A DNA stretch of 64,000 nt from NCBI RefSeq assembly GCF_000718005.1, contig NZ_JODV01000005.1; one strand, written 5' to 3'. The number at the start of each line of letters is the position of its first letter. Within the stretch, counting starts at the first letter, position 1. Positions 33,427 to 42,341 of this stretch are shown piece by piece. A program made the translations under genes and the position numbers. The stretch is from Actinoalloteichus_B caeruleus (lineage in GTDB: Bacteria; Actinomycetota; Actinomycetes; Mycobacteriales; Pseudonocardiaceae). The notes below the pieces were generated by a model, which had not been told where the DNA came from, ran no database searches, and saw only the letters and a program-made list of their open reading frames with translations.

Positions 33427-35619
33427 ATGGGCACCGTCGTCGTCGCGAAGGAGTTCAGGGTCGGGCTGCGGGCGGTGGGGGAGCGGCTCGACCGGGTGCC
33501 TCCCGTCGAGGCCCGTCGTCGTGGCGCCTGGCGGGGGCCGCAACGGTTGCGACGTGCCGTCCGCGACCTCGTCCACCGGCTTGGGACAGCTGAGGACACC
33601 CCCGAGGGGGAGGCGGTGGTCGTGCGCGCGGGTTCGGTGTCCTGGGTCGCGGCCCTGTCGGAGGAGCACCGGGCGGTCGTGGTCTCCCTCGGGGACGCGG
33701 AGCGCCGACTCCACGTGTTGGTCGCGCTCCGGTCGAGGGAGGCGGCCCTGCGGTGCGCCACCGGTGTTCGGGCCCGCCCCAACCCCGTCAACGGGGTGTT
33801 CGAGGTGCTGCGGGACGCCTTCGTGGGGGAGGGCGACAACGGCCGGCCGGACTCGTCCGGGGGCGACGGGGAGGGTGCCGGGGGGCCGCTGTCGCGTCGG
33901 CCGCTCAGCGAGCTCACGGACCTGGGGCTGCCGCGGTGGTTGGCGGCCAGCGCGGTGCGCGCGGGTGGTCCAGGTCAGCTCGTCGAGCTGCTGACCGACG
34001 CCCCGGAGTGGCAGCGGTACGTCGTCCTGGACCTGGCGGCCGGCGACAGCGCGGCGACCGTGCGTCGGACCTACGGGCTCGACCCGGTGTCCGAGGGAGC
34101 CGAGCGGGTCGACCTGGTCGCCGCCGTCGAACACCCGGCGGCCGCGATGGAGTTCGCCGTCGTCGACTCGCCGACGACGGTGGACGGGCTGCTGGAGGCC
34201 ACGTCGACCGACTGGTGGTTCTACCCGCACCCGGTGCAGCGCTGGATCGCGTTCCGGGAGTGGGGCCCGGGCCCGGTACGGGTCCTGGGTGGGCCGGGAA
34301 CGGGGAAGACGACGGTCGCCTCGCACCGCGCGGTCGTCCTGGCTCGCCGGCGACCGGATGCCAGGGTGCTGTTGGTCGTGCCCGACGAGCGACGGTCCGA
34401 GGCGATGCGTGCCAGGCTGGCGGGTCTGGTCGAGGCGTCCGTGTCGCGTCGCGTCGAGGTGCGCGACGTCGGGGAGCTGGCGAGACGGGTGCGGGCCGAA
34501 GCCTCGGACGGCGGTCCGTCCGGGGTGGGACGGGCGGAGGCGGAGGAGTGGCGGGCCGTCCTCCAACGGTCGGCGGAGCTGTCCGCGCGGGAGCGGGCCG
34601 TGCTCACCCCCGCCTTCCTCACGGCCGAGTACCGGGAGGTGCTCGGCGGGCGTGGGCTGGCCGGTCTCGACGGCTACCTCGCGGCGGACCGGGGCGACCG
34701 GGCCGTCGAGTTGGATCCGGCCGAGCGGGCGACGGTCTGGCGGCTCGCCCGTCGCTTCGAGGACCACCTCCGGGACCGGGGAGCGATGACCAGCTCGGTC
34801 CTCGCCCGTACGGCCGCCGACCTGGCCGAGCGGGCGGCGCGGGAGACCGGAGCACCGAGGGTCACCCGCTACCACCACTTGGTGGTGGATGACGCCCAGG
34901 ACCTCGACCCGACCCACTGGCGGTTGTTGCGCGCCCTCGTTCCCGTCGGGCCGGACGACGTCCTGCTCTGCGTGGACGCCTCGCAGCGGACGACCACCAC
35001 CGAGCAGGAACTCGGTGGTCCCGAGGTGGGGGAGTCGGTTGAGCTGGTCCACGAGCGACGAGCCACCCTCGAACTGGTCCGGACCCGCTCCGATCTCTTC
35101 GGCGACCTCGTCGACGTGGGCGGTGGGAGCGGGCTCCGATCGGGCCGCGCTGGTCCGGCCGCGTCCTTCCTCGCCTTCGACACGGCCGAGAAGGAGCGGC
35201 GGGGAGTCGTCGAACTCGTCCGGGCCTGGCGGGTCCGGCACGGTGCGGACGGGGGCACCGCCGTGCTCGCCACCACCGCCCACGAGGCGGATGTGCTCGC
35301 CCGGCGGTTGGCCTCGGCGGGCCTCGGTGGCGTACGGCTCGGCGAGGTCGTCGCGGAGGGGGCGGTGTCGGTGTGGGTGGGCACGCTGGTCGATGCGGTC
35401 GGCTGCGCGTTCCGACGGGTCGTCGTGGTGGGAGCGGACGCGGAACGGCTACCGGCACGGAACCTCTCGGAGGCGGGGGCGGCCGGGTTCGCCAGGCTGC
35501 TGGAGCGGCGCGAACGACGTCTCCTCCACCTCGCCTGCGCCCGCGCGTCGGACCAGCTCGTGATCACCTGGACGGGCGAGCCGTCCCGGTTCCTGGCCCG
35601 GCCACAGGTGGCGGGCTGA
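33427..35619 (+). CDS. UvrD-like superfamily 1 helicase with an N-terminal RelE-like domain
   Basis: A 730-residue protein. Residues 65-130 (VSWVAALSEEHRAVVVSLGD ... ARPNPVNGVFEV) resemble the RelE/ParE-type fold fused to some actinobacterial helicases. A linker (160-260) has LGLPRWLAASAVR and YVVLDLAAGD. The helicase core has Q271 (HPVQRW), Walker A GGPGTGKTT (288-296), Walker B VVDDAQDL near 487, motif III CVDASQRTT and motif VI HLACARASDQL. Motif V is degenerate: AVGCAF replaces the AKGLEF usual in relatives. Start ATG at 33427 after GGAGGAGG. It may act in repair, conflict or defence. Confidence 0.8.
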   Translation: MGTVVVAKEFRVGLRAVGERLDRVPPVEARRRGAWRGPQRLRRAVRDLVHRLGTAEDTPEGEAVVVRAGSVSWVAALSEEHRAVVVSLGDAERRLHVLVALRSREAALRCATGVRARPNPVNGVFEVLRDAFVGEGDNGRPDSSGGDGEGAGGPLSRRPLSELTDLGLPRWLAASAVRAGGPGQLVELLTDAPEWQRYVVLDLAAGDSAATVRRTYGLDPVSEGAERVDLVAAVEHPAAAMEFAVVDSPTTVDGLLEATSTDWWFYPHPVQRWIAFREWGPGPVRVLGGPGTGKTTVASHRAVVLARRRPDARVLLVVPDERRSEAMRARLAGLVEASVSRRVEVRDVGELARRVRAEASDGGPSGVGRAEAEEWRAVLQRSAELSARERAVLTPAFLTAEYREVLGGRGLAGLDGYLAADRGDRAVELDPAERATVWRLARRFEDHLRDRGAMTSSVLARTAADLAERAARETGAPRVTRYHHLVVDDAQDLDPTHWRLLRALVPVGPDDVLLCVDASQRTTTTEQELGGPEVGESVELVHERRATLELVRTRSDLFGDLVDVGGGSGLRSGRAGPAASFLAFDTAEKERRGVVELVRAWRVRHGADGGTAVLATTAHEADVLARRLASAGLGGVRLGEVVAEGAVSVWVGTLVDAVGCAFRRVVVVGADAERLPARNLSEAGAAGFARLLERRERRLLHLACARASDQLVITWTGEPSRFLARPQVAG

Positions 35620-35652
35620 GGAACGCCCGCGCGGTGCGGACCCCGAGCCCGG

Positions 35653-36213
35653 TCAGAGCGCGCCGCCGGCGGCCTCGGGCGCGGTCGGGTCGGAACCACC
35701 GTCCCCGACGGTCTCCCTGGCGAGGAAGTTCTCCACCTCGAACAGGTTGCCCTGAGCGCGGCGCACCACGTTGAGCAACGTGGACATCTGCGCCACCTCC
35801 TCGACCTGCTCCTTGAGGAACCACTGCATGAACTGCTCGCCGAGGTAGTCGTCCTCCGCCCTGGCGGCCTTCGCCAGCGCGATGATCTCCTCGGTCACCT
35901 CCCGTTCCTGTTCGAGGGCCAGGGCGATGAGTTCCTCCACCTCACCGAATTCGTTGCGCACCTCGTCGACACCGGGAATGGCGGGGTCGAGGTCGTTGTC
36001 GAGGAGGTAGCGGACGATCATCATCGCGTGATTCCGCTCTTCCAGGGCCTGCTGGTAGAAGTGCTTGGCCAGCTGGGGAAGGTCGTGGGAGTCGAACCAG
36101 ACCGCCACTGCCACGTACTGCTGCGAGGCGGTGAACTCGTTGCGAACCTGGGCTCGCAACAGGGAGTGGAAGGTCGACTCGACATGCTGGATCTTCTTCG
36201 CGGAGACGGACAT
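35653..36213 (-). CDS. Ferritin (BfrB-like iron storage protein)
   Basis: A 186-residue four-helix ferritin. The first helix has LLRAQVRNEFTASQQYVAVAV with the ferroxidase Glu, the second has FYQQALEERNHAMMIVRYLL with the ExxH iron ligands, and EQEREVTEEIIALAKAA and GEQFMQWFLKEQVEEVAQMS supply the remaining ligands. It oxidises Fe(II) and stores it in a 24-subunit shell. A short disordered tail follows. Upstream (minus strand) lies a strong IdeR-like box about 110 bases from the start, matching the mycobacterial case in which IdeR activates bfrB at high iron. No good Shine-Dalgarno is seen before the ATG at 36213. Confidence 0.93.
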   Translation of the reverse strand: MSVSAKKIQHVESTFHSLLRAQVRNEFTASQQYVAVAVWFDSHDLPQLAKHFYQQALEERNHAMMIVRYLLDNDLDPAIPGVDEVRNEFGEVEELIALALEQEREVTEEIIALAKAARAEDDYLGEQFMQWFLKEQVEEVAQMSTLLNVVRRAQGNLFEVENFLARETVGDGGSDPTAPEAAGGAL

Positions 36214-36284
36214 GAATTCATCGTAGTGGGTCGTTGAGAGTGTGACGACTTGTGGCGACGTGTCTCACGAATTCTTTCGCGCCC

Positions 36285-36303
36285 ACAGGTGAGGCTTCCT
36301 TTC
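36285..36303 (-). promoter_or_regulatory. Weaker IdeR-like half box before the ferritin gene
   Basis: On the minus strand GAAAGGAAGCCTCACCTGT matches the IdeR consensus at 11 of 19 positions. It lies 40 bases (centre to centre) from the stronger box. Tandem boxes are known before mycobacterial bfrB, so it may be a second site. Confidence 0.35.
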
Positions 36304-36324
36304 CTTTGTGTTGCCTCATATTTC

Positions 36325-36343
36325 TGAGGTTCGCTTAACCAAA
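36325..36343 (-). promoter_or_regulatory. IdeR/DtxR-type iron box upstream of ferritin
   Basis: TTTGGTTAAGCGAACCTCA (minus strand) matches the IdeR consensus TTAGGTTAGGCTAACCTAA at 15 of 19 positions. It lies about 110 bases upstream of the ferritin ATG in an AT-richer region, far enough to act as an activator site. Confidence 0.7.
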
Positions 36344-36561
36344 CCACGTATTCCTGACCTGTCCCGGTGCGGCCCGCTCGTCTGGGTGAGAAGTTGGTGA
36401 CCTCCGGTAATCCTCGCAGTTCAGGGGTGGTTCTCCCCTGTGGATGAGCGTTCGTGCCCGAGGCGGTGCCGCTGCCATGATCGCGGCGTCGTCAGGCCGG
36501 CCTCGGTCGCGGTCGAGCCCGAGCGCCGCATCCACCCAACACCGGGACAAGGAGTCGGAAG

Positions 36562-37650
36562 ATGGAACGAACTCGCCCATTGGCGGTGGTATCCCTCGGG
36601 ATGCTGCTCGTGTCCGCGCTGTTCGCGGTCTCCGCGAACGCGTCCTCGGCGCCCGGTTTCGGGGACTGGGTCGCGGCCGAGCCCGGGGTGAACGGTCCTG
36701 TCGCGTTCACCGGGGTGGCGGGTATCGGTCACGGGCGGACGGTCGCGGTCGGGGTCGACGACCAGGGGCCGGTCGCGCTGCACGAACGGGACGGCGTGTG
36801 GACCGCGCTGCGCCTGCCCGGGCTCGCCGAACCAGCCGCGGTCGCCGGCCCGGCACCCGACCAGGTCTGGGCGGTGGGCGGCGGGCTGGTGTGGCGGTTC
36901 GACGGCGTTCGGTGGACCACCGAGGCCGTTCCGGCGTCGGGTGACGCCGGGCGGGCGGAGCTGGTCGACGTCGCCGTGGCGTCCTCGGGTGAGGTGTGGG
37001 TGGTGGGGACGACCCGGCCGCCGGGTGGGGGCGAACGGCCCCTGCTGCTGCACCGGACGGCCACGGAGGGCCGGTGGCACGTCCAGGAGCCCCCCGTGGC
37101 CGGGCGGGCCCGGCTCACCGCCGCGCACGCGAGGAACGCATCGGACGTGTGGGTGGTCGGGGAACGCCCCGACCTGGACGCTCCGTTGATCCTGCGGTGG
37201 GACGGCCGCTCCTGGGCGGAACACGCGGGGCCGGCGGGTGAGGACGGATCGGTCGTGCTCCTCGACGTCGTCGGGGTCAGCGACCGCGAGGCGTGGGCGG
37301 TGGGCCGTGCCCTGGCGCACGACGGCGACGCCGAACCCCGCCCGTTCCTGGCCGAATGGGACGGGCGGCACTGGTCGATCCCGGACACGCCCATCGCCGA
37401 CGCCGATCTGCGAGCCGTGACCGTCTACCGGAGCGAGCCGGTGGCGGTGGGCCGCACCGCGGAGGGTGGTCCCTACCTGCTCCGGCGCAGCGACCGCCAC
37501 TGGCAGCCGTGGCGGGTGACGGGTCTGGACGGCCTGGCCCTGGTCGACGTCGACGCCGCGCACGGATCGGTCCTGTGGACGGTGGGGACACCCACGGGCC
37601 CGGGCCTCGGGTCCGGGCTGGGCGGCTACCTCGGTTCCACGAGCCGGTAG
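36562..37650 (+). CDS. Secreted protein with WD/YVTN-like propeller repeats
   Basis: A 362-residue exported protein. The signal peptide (RPLAVVSLGMLLVSALFAVS, then ANASSA cleavage) is followed by repeated units of about 50 residues with the pattern 'D-V-W-V-V-G ... L-x-R-W-D-G-x-S-W' (for example DQVWAVGGGLVWRFDGVRW, SDVWVVGERPD, LILRWDGRSW, REAWAVGRAL, FLAEWDGRHW). This is a five- or six-bladed beta-propeller. No catalytic motif is visible. Similar proteins are common in actinomycetes without known function. GGAG lies 9 bases before the ATG at 36562. Confidence 0.8.
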   Translation: MERTRPLAVVSLGMLLVSALFAVSANASSAPGFGDWVAAEPGVNGPVAFTGVAGIGHGRTVAVGVDDQGPVALHERDGVWTALRLPGLAEPAAVAGPAPDQVWAVGGGLVWRFDGVRWTTEAVPASGDAGRAELVDVAVASSGEVWVVGTTRPPGGGERPLLLHRTATEGRWHVQEPPVAGRARLTAAHARNASDVWVVGERPDLDAPLILRWDGRSWAEHAGPAGEDGSVVLLDVVGVSDREAWAVGRALAHDGDAEPRPFLAEWDGRHWSIPDTPIADADLRAVTVYRSEPVAVGRTAEGGPYLLRRSDRHWQPWRVTGLDGLALVDVDAAHGSVLWTVGTPTGPGLGSGLGGYLGSTSR

Positions 37651-37843
37651 GCCGGGCGCGGCAGGTGGTCGGGACGGCACCGGCCTCCCACCCGGGCGGG
37701 GTAGCGGGCGGGAAGGGGCGTCCGTGGGCGCGGTCGCGCCGCCTCCCGTCCCGCTCACCCAGTCGCGGGGCGAACGGCCCACCGCGGACCCCCACCCGAC
37801 ACCGGGGCATGACTTTTCGGCCGGTGCCGGTGCGGTCGATGTC

Positions 37844-39091
37844 TCAGACCTGGTCGCGGACGAGCGGGCAGGACATGCAGCGCGGGCCGCCTCGGCCAGA
37901 CCCGAGTTCGGAGCCGGAGATCCGCAGCACCTCGATGCCCTGGGCCTCCAGCCTGGCGTTGGTCTCCACGTTGCGCTCGTAGGCCACCACCACGCCCGGT
38001 GCCAGCGCGAGCGTGTTGTTCCCGTCGTCCCACTGCTCCCGCTCCGCCGTCACCGGGTCGAGGCCGGTCTCGATGACGCGGAGGCGTTCGATCCCCATCG
38101 ACTCGGCGGCGGCGGTCAGGAAGGGGGTCGGCCCGCCGACCCGGAGCGTCCCGTCCGGGCGCGCGGTGATGGGGAAGGCGGTGAGGCTGTCCTGGACCGC
38201 CGGGTAGAGCACGACGGCGTCGGTGTCGACCATCGTGCACAGCGTGTCCAGGTGCATCCAGGCTCGACGTTGCTCGATCGGTACCGCGAGGACGGTGTGC
38301 GCGAGGCCGTCCGCCAGCACCGACCGAGCCAGGGACTCCGCGCCGGCCGGAGTGGTGCGTTCGCCGACGCCGATGGCCAACACCCCGGGGGCGAGCAGCA
38401 GCACGTCCCCGCCCTCCACCGGCGCCGAGTGCGCCCCGTAGGCGCGCCTGGCGCGGGTGAAGCGGGGGTGGAACGCGTAGATGAGGTCGGTCAGGGACGT
38501 CTCCCGGCGGCGGGCCGGCATGGTGAGCGAGGTGATGCCGACCCGGTCCCCGATCCACACCGAGGAGTCCCTGGTGAACAGCAGGTTCGGCAGCGGGTCC
38601 ACCGCGAAGTCGTGGGGGTGGCGCATCTTCCTGACCAGGGAGCCGCCCTCCGCCGCCGGCAGTTCCTCGAAGGTCATCCCCGCCGTGAGCACGGAGGCCA
38701 ACGTCGTGACGTCCGCCTCGCTGAGGTACGAGCGCAGCACGTCGGCCAGGTCCAGGCCCAGGCGGTGCTCGTCGACGGCGGCCACCACACCGGCCGCCCG
38801 AGCCCTGGGGTCGGCCAGGGCCTGGGACAGCAGGTCGGTGAGCAGGAGCACCTCGGAGCCCCGAGCCCGCAGGGTCTCGGCGAAGGCGTCGTGTTCCTCC
38901 TGCGCCCGGTCGACCCAGGGGATGCCGTCGAAGAGCAGCCGGTCGTTGTTGCGGGGGGTGAGGCGTTTCAGTTCTTCACCCGGCCGGTGGAGGAGAACCG
39001 AACGTAGCCTTCCCACCTCGGTGTGCACCGATCCGGCCGGCTCTGGTGCCTGTTGGTCGAGGGTCGCGGTCGCCGTCGCTTCCGATTCCAC
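37844..39091 (-). CDS. arcA: Arginine deiminase
   Basis: A 415-residue enzyme converting arginine to citrulline and ammonia. Family motifs are in order: GRLRSVLLHRPGEELKRLTP, LPNLLFTRDSSVWIGD (binding Asp), APVEGGDVLLL, MHLDTLCTMVDTD with the catalytic His, DDGNNTLALAPGVVVAYERN, and the nucleophile Cys in GRGGPRCMSCPL near the C-terminus. No arcB or arcC gene is adjacent, so it stands alone. TAGGCT (39099-39104, minus strand) lies 7 bases before the GTG at 39091, a leaderless promoter. A 14-bp palindrome lies 60 bases upstream. Confidence 0.95.
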   Translation of the reverse strand: MESEATATATLDQQAPEPAGSVHTEVGRLRSVLLHRPGEELKRLTPRNNDRLLFDGIPWVDRAQEEHDAFAETLRARGSEVLLLTDLLSQALADPRARAAGVVAAVDEHRLGLDLADVLRSYLSEADVTTLASVLTAGMTFEELPAAEGGSLVRKMRHPHDFAVDPLPNLLFTRDSSVWIGDRVGITSLTMPARRRETSLTDLIYAFHPRFTRARRAYGAHSAPVEGGDVLLLAPGVLAIGVGERTTPAGAESLARSVLADGLAHTVLAVPIEQRRAWMHLDTLCTMVDTDAVVLYPAVQDSLTAFPITARPDGTLRVGGPTPFLTAAAESMGIERLRVIETGLDPVTAEREQWDDGNNTLALAPGVVVAYERNVETNARLEAQGIEVLRISGSELGSGRGGPRCMSCPLVRDQV

Positions 39092-39150
39092 GCGTTCCAG
39101 CCTAGTGAAGGAGCGGAAGGAAAGCCGGCTCTGACGGGGATCTGTGGGTA

Positions 39151-39164
39151 ATTACGATCGTAAT
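39151..39164. promoter_or_regulatory. Perfect 14-bp palindrome between arcA and the SDR gene
   Basis: ATTACGATCGTAAT is a perfect palindrome in an AT-rich stretch of an otherwise GC-rich region. It lies 60 bases upstream of arcA and about 200 upstream of the divergent SDR gene. It is likely a repressor operator; the regulator is not known. Confidence 0.6.
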
Positions 39165-39361
39165 CAGCCGTTCCTCTGGTTGTTCGTTAAACCTGACGCC
39201 TAACCAAGGGTGTCATCGTTGCGCGTATGGGTTACCCCACTACTGGTCGCACCGGGCAGCGGAGGGTAGCGGGGGGCCACCGTCCCCCGGGTGCCCAGCG
39301 GAGTGAGGACTACGCCGAACCACCCCGCGAGGTCCGTCCGGTAAGTCCTACGCTCTCCGAT

Positions 39362-40291
39362 GTGAAAATCCATGAGCGGACCATCCTGAACGGCAGGGTG
39401 GTGATCGTGACCGGTGCTGGCAGGGGCATCGGCCGCGCCGAAGCACTGGAGTGCGGGAGACAGGGCGCCGCCGTCGTCGTCTCCGACCTGGACGAGGCGG
39501 TGGCCACCGAGGTCGTCGACCAGATCAGGTCCGAGGGCGGGCGCGCGGTCGCCAGCGTCGGGGACGTCTCGGACACGATGGTCGCCGACGCCCTCGTCAC
39601 TCGCGCCGTCGCCGAGTTCGGCCAGCTGGACGCGCTGGTCAACAACGCCGGTTTCGTCTCGGACCGCACCGTCGCGAAGATGTCGGACGACGAGTGGGAC
39701 TCGGTGCTGCGCGTGCACCTGCGCGGCCACTTCACCTGCACGCGGGCCGCCTGCCGCTACTGGAAGGAGTCCGAGCGGACGGGGCGCCTGGTGCACACCA
39801 CCTCCGCCTCCGGCATCCTCGGGAACTTCGGCCAGAGCAACTACGGCACCGCGAAGGCGGGCATCGCGGCGTTCTCCACCATCGTCGCGATGGAGATGGC
39901 CCGCTACCAGGTGACGTCCAACGCCATCGCCCCCTCCGCGATCACCCGGCTCACCGAGGACCTGCTGCCCGACGAGGAGATGCGGGAACACGAGCGCGCG
40001 GCGGAGGAGCACGGCTTCGACTTCTTCGCGCCGGAGAACATCGCGCCCCTGGTCGCGTACCTGTGCTCGGCGGACTCCGGTCACATCAGCGGCAAGGTGT
40101 TCGGGGTGCAGGGTGACAGCATCGAGCTGTACCAGCCGTTCACCTCCGTCGCGGAGATCACTGCCGGCAACAGGCGGTGGCGCCCGTCGGAGCTGGACGG
40201 ACGCATCGACGACCTCTTCAGCGACGGCTGCGTGCAGGCCGGTCCGGAGAACATGATGGCCAGGATGCGGTACGGCATCCTCAGCACCTGA
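39362..40291 (+). CDS. Short-chain dehydrogenase/reductase
   Basis: A 309-residue SDR. The Rossmann motif TGAGRGIG is at 17-24, the NNAG motif at 94-97 and the catalytic pair YGTAK at Y161/K165, with Ser149 upstream. The C-terminal 60 residues (after SGKVFGVQGDSIELY) extend past the normal 250-residue SDR core. This long type occurs in hydroxyacyl-CoA and steroid dehydrogenases. The coenzyme is probably NAD(H), because Asp follows the second strand (VVSDLDEA). TACGCT (39349-39354) is 7 bases before the GTG, a leaderless start. The substrate is unknown. Confidence 0.88.
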   Translation: MKIHERTILNGRVVIVTGAGRGIGRAEALECGRQGAAVVVSDLDEAVATEVVDQIRSEGGRAVASVGDVSDTMVADALVTRAVAEFGQLDALVNNAGFVSDRTVAKMSDDEWDSVLRVHLRGHFTCTRAACRYWKESERTGRLVHTTSASGILGNFGQSNYGTAKAGIAAFSTIVAMEMARYQVTSNAIAPSAITRLTEDLLPDEEMREHERAAEEHGFDFFAPENIAPLVAYLCSADSGHISGKVFGVQGDSIELYQPFTSVAEITAGNRRWRPSELDGRIDDLFSDGCVQAGPENMMARMRYGILST

Positions 40292-41233
40292 CGCCGGCGG
40301 CTTCCCCGGAGGATGGCTCGGCCCCGAACGAGCCGTCCGTCCGGTCTGGCGGGGACCGGCGCCCCGCACCTCCTCGTCCCGCCCCCCCACGACCCGCTGG
40401 TCGAACGGCGGACGCCCGCCCCGCGACCCTCGCGCGGGTGGGGAGTGCTCCGACCGCCCGGCCCGGGTTCGAGGAACGGGGACGCTGGCCCCGGACCCGA
40501 TCGCCCATCGATGGCCCCGACCCCGAGCCGCGTGGCGGTGGTCCTCCCGGTGTGCCAAGCCGGGGCCGCCGTGTTCCGCGAGGAGCTGTCCCCGCCCGTT
40601 CTCGGCGGTCTGCCGCCGCTGGTGGGGCTCGCCGAGGTCATCCGGGCGTGGACGGCGCGGCACCGCCCGGACCCCCCGGACCCCCCGGACCGTCCCGGCC
40701 GAGGTGGTCGAACGGGTGCCGCCAGCGCACGCCGATCCCCTCCCCCCGGGTCAGTCGCGGGGATGGTCCTCCCCGCGTTGGCGGAGGGGGCCGGTCCGGC
40801 CTGGTTCGGGCCCCTCCGGTCCGGGCGGACCCCGACGACGTGCGAGATGGGCGGCTGGGGGCGCGCCGACGGAGCGTGAACGCGCCCACCTGGCGGCCGC
40901 GCGGGCCGGACAAGGAGGTGAGAGGTCGCGCTGGCCTGGTCCGCCGGTACGTCGACGTGGCAGGACGCCGCTGGTGTCGCTCGTGGCGGTCGACGAGGGG
41001 CAGGTCGACGGGCGGCAGGAAGCCGCTGCTCTGGGCTACCACCGGACGTCGCACACGGCTTTGGTCAGAAGTGAGCGCCCCGGCCGGGCCCACGCCTCAC
41101 AGCGGAGGCATCGCCGGGCATCCGAGCAGTCGTCCCTCGACGAGGTGGCATCGGGGCGGTGGGGCCACCTCCGGAGCGCGGGGGCGCCCGGGGACCTCCG
41201 CGTCGCCCGGGTCCCGACGACGCGCGGCGCGCG
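40292..41233. other. 942-base gene-poor region
   Basis: No supported gene was found on either strand. Translations are rich in Arg, Pro and Gly in all frames, without conserved motifs. A short stutter of GGACCCCCC (two copies, 40669-40686) is present. Fragments such as LPVCQAGAAVFREELSPP (frame from about 40540) look faintly protein-like. The region may be a decayed gene, since a clear GNAT remnant lies 1.9 kb further on. Confidence 0.45.
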
Positions 41234-42046
41234 TCAGGGCAGCCAGGACAGGTGTGGTCCGAGCAGCGCGTACCCCACGAAGGCGACGACGTCGATGAGC
41301 GCGTGCCCCACCACCAGGGCCCACAACCGGTTGGTGCGCTGCCAGTACCTGGCGTAGACGAGCCCCATCACGATGTTGCCGAGGAAACCGCCGAACCCCT
41401 GGTACAGGTGGTAGGTGCCTCGGAGGACGGCGGAGAACCAGAGTGACGCGTTCTCCGACCAGCCGAGCTGCCGCAGCCTGGTGATCAGGTACCCGACGAC
41501 CAGGATCTCCTCGGCCCAGGAGTTGCCGACGGCGGAGAGCACCAGGGTCACCGAGCGCCACCACGCCTCGTCCAGCGTGCTGGGCAGCACGGTCAGGTTG
41601 ATGCCGATCGCCCTGGTGACGAGGTAGAAGGCGAGACCGGGAACGCCGATGATGGCGGCGAGCCCGGCTCCCCTGGCGAAGTCACGCCCGACCTGGGCCC
41701 GGTCCAGGCCGATCCGGCGCAGCGCGACACCCGCGCGCCACAGCAGGTAGACGCCGAGCGCGCCCCAGGACAGCAGTTGAAGCACGCTCGTGAGCTGCCG
41801 GGCCAGGTCGAGCAACCCGATGGTGGCCTGCGGGACGTTGATGGCGACGGACTGCTCCGAGAGCGGTGCGGGCCGCAGCAGGGAGTCCAGCAGGGACAGC
41901 AGGCTGCGCAGCCCGGACAGTCCGAGTGTCGCGGTGAAGACGATGAGGAGTTCGATGACGACCGCTCGTCGCTGACCCGGGTCGGAGATCACCTCGGGGT
42001 CTGCTGGGCGGGCCGGGCGGAACCAAGACCGCGGCGTGGAGGGCAC
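41234..42046 (-). CDS. CPBP-family intramembrane metalloprotease
   Basis: A 270-residue membrane protein of the CAAX protease/bacteriocin-processing family. Motif 1 is VGNSWAEEILVVGYLITRL with the EE glutamates. Motif 2 is FSAVLRGTYHLYQGFGGF, where the usual FxxxH is present as the His in TYHLYQ. Motif 3 is NIVMGLVYARYW and motif 4 is LVVGHALIDVVAF with a further His. About seven helices are seen. Actinomycete members are of unknown substrate. TACCGT (minus strand, 42053-42058) lies 6 bases before the GTG at 42046, a leaderless start, and the longer upstream frame is low complexity. Confidence 0.88.
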   Translation of the reverse strand: MPSTPRSWFRPARPADPEVISDPGQRRAVVIELLIVFTATLGLSGLRSLLSLLDSLLRPAPLSEQSVAINVPQATIGLLDLARQLTSVLQLLSWGALGVYLLWRAGVALRRIGLDRAQVGRDFARGAGLAAIIGVPGLAFYLVTRAIGINLTVLPSTLDEAWWRSVTLVLSAVGNSWAEEILVVGYLITRLRQLGWSENASLWFSAVLRGTYHLYQGFGGFLGNIVMGLVYARYWQRTNRLWALVVGHALIDVVAFVGYALLGPHLSWLP

Positions 42047-42127
42047 GTCCGCACGGTACAGCGGCCGAGGCGCGGCGGAAGGCGCCTCCGGGCACTCGGG
42101 ACCCGGGCCGCGACCGGCCGACGGGCC

Positions 42128-42259
42128 GAGTGCGCGCACCTCCTCGTCGCGGAGGGCGCCGACCGGGTGGTGGCGGGCACGGACGTGCCGAACCGGCCGA
42201 TGGCGGCGGCTTTCGACCGGGCTGGTTACCCGGTCGGGCAGTACCGCCTCGACCTGGCC
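42128..42259 (+). pseudogene. Remnant of a GNAT acetyltransferase (C-terminal 44 codons)
   Basis: The frame at 42128-42259 reads AHLLVAEGADRVVAGTDVPN, then RPMAAAFDRAGYPVGQYRLD. This is the typical C-terminal end of GNAT N-acetyltransferases: the '(T)DV.N.PMAAAFERAGY' loop, helix and last strand. The N-terminal part with the acetyl-CoA loop is gone; upstream bases belong to the divergent CPBP gene start and show no homology. It is a genuine gene relic. Confidence 0.7.
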
Positions 42260-42341
42260 CGAGGTGGGGTCGTGGCTGTCCGCGTGGGCGGGCGGACAGG
42301 ACGGGTGCCCACCGGAACCGATGCCGGCGTGGCCTGCTGGC

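Noticed and set aside
33085..35283. A 732-codon minus-strand frame opposite the helicase
   Set aside because: The helicase frame has Walker and other motifs; the opposite frame is compositional only.
40313..40879. A 188-codon plus-strand frame after the SDR gene
   Set aside because: Pro/Arg-rich with a short base repeat inside; no motif. Recorded as gene-poor region instead.
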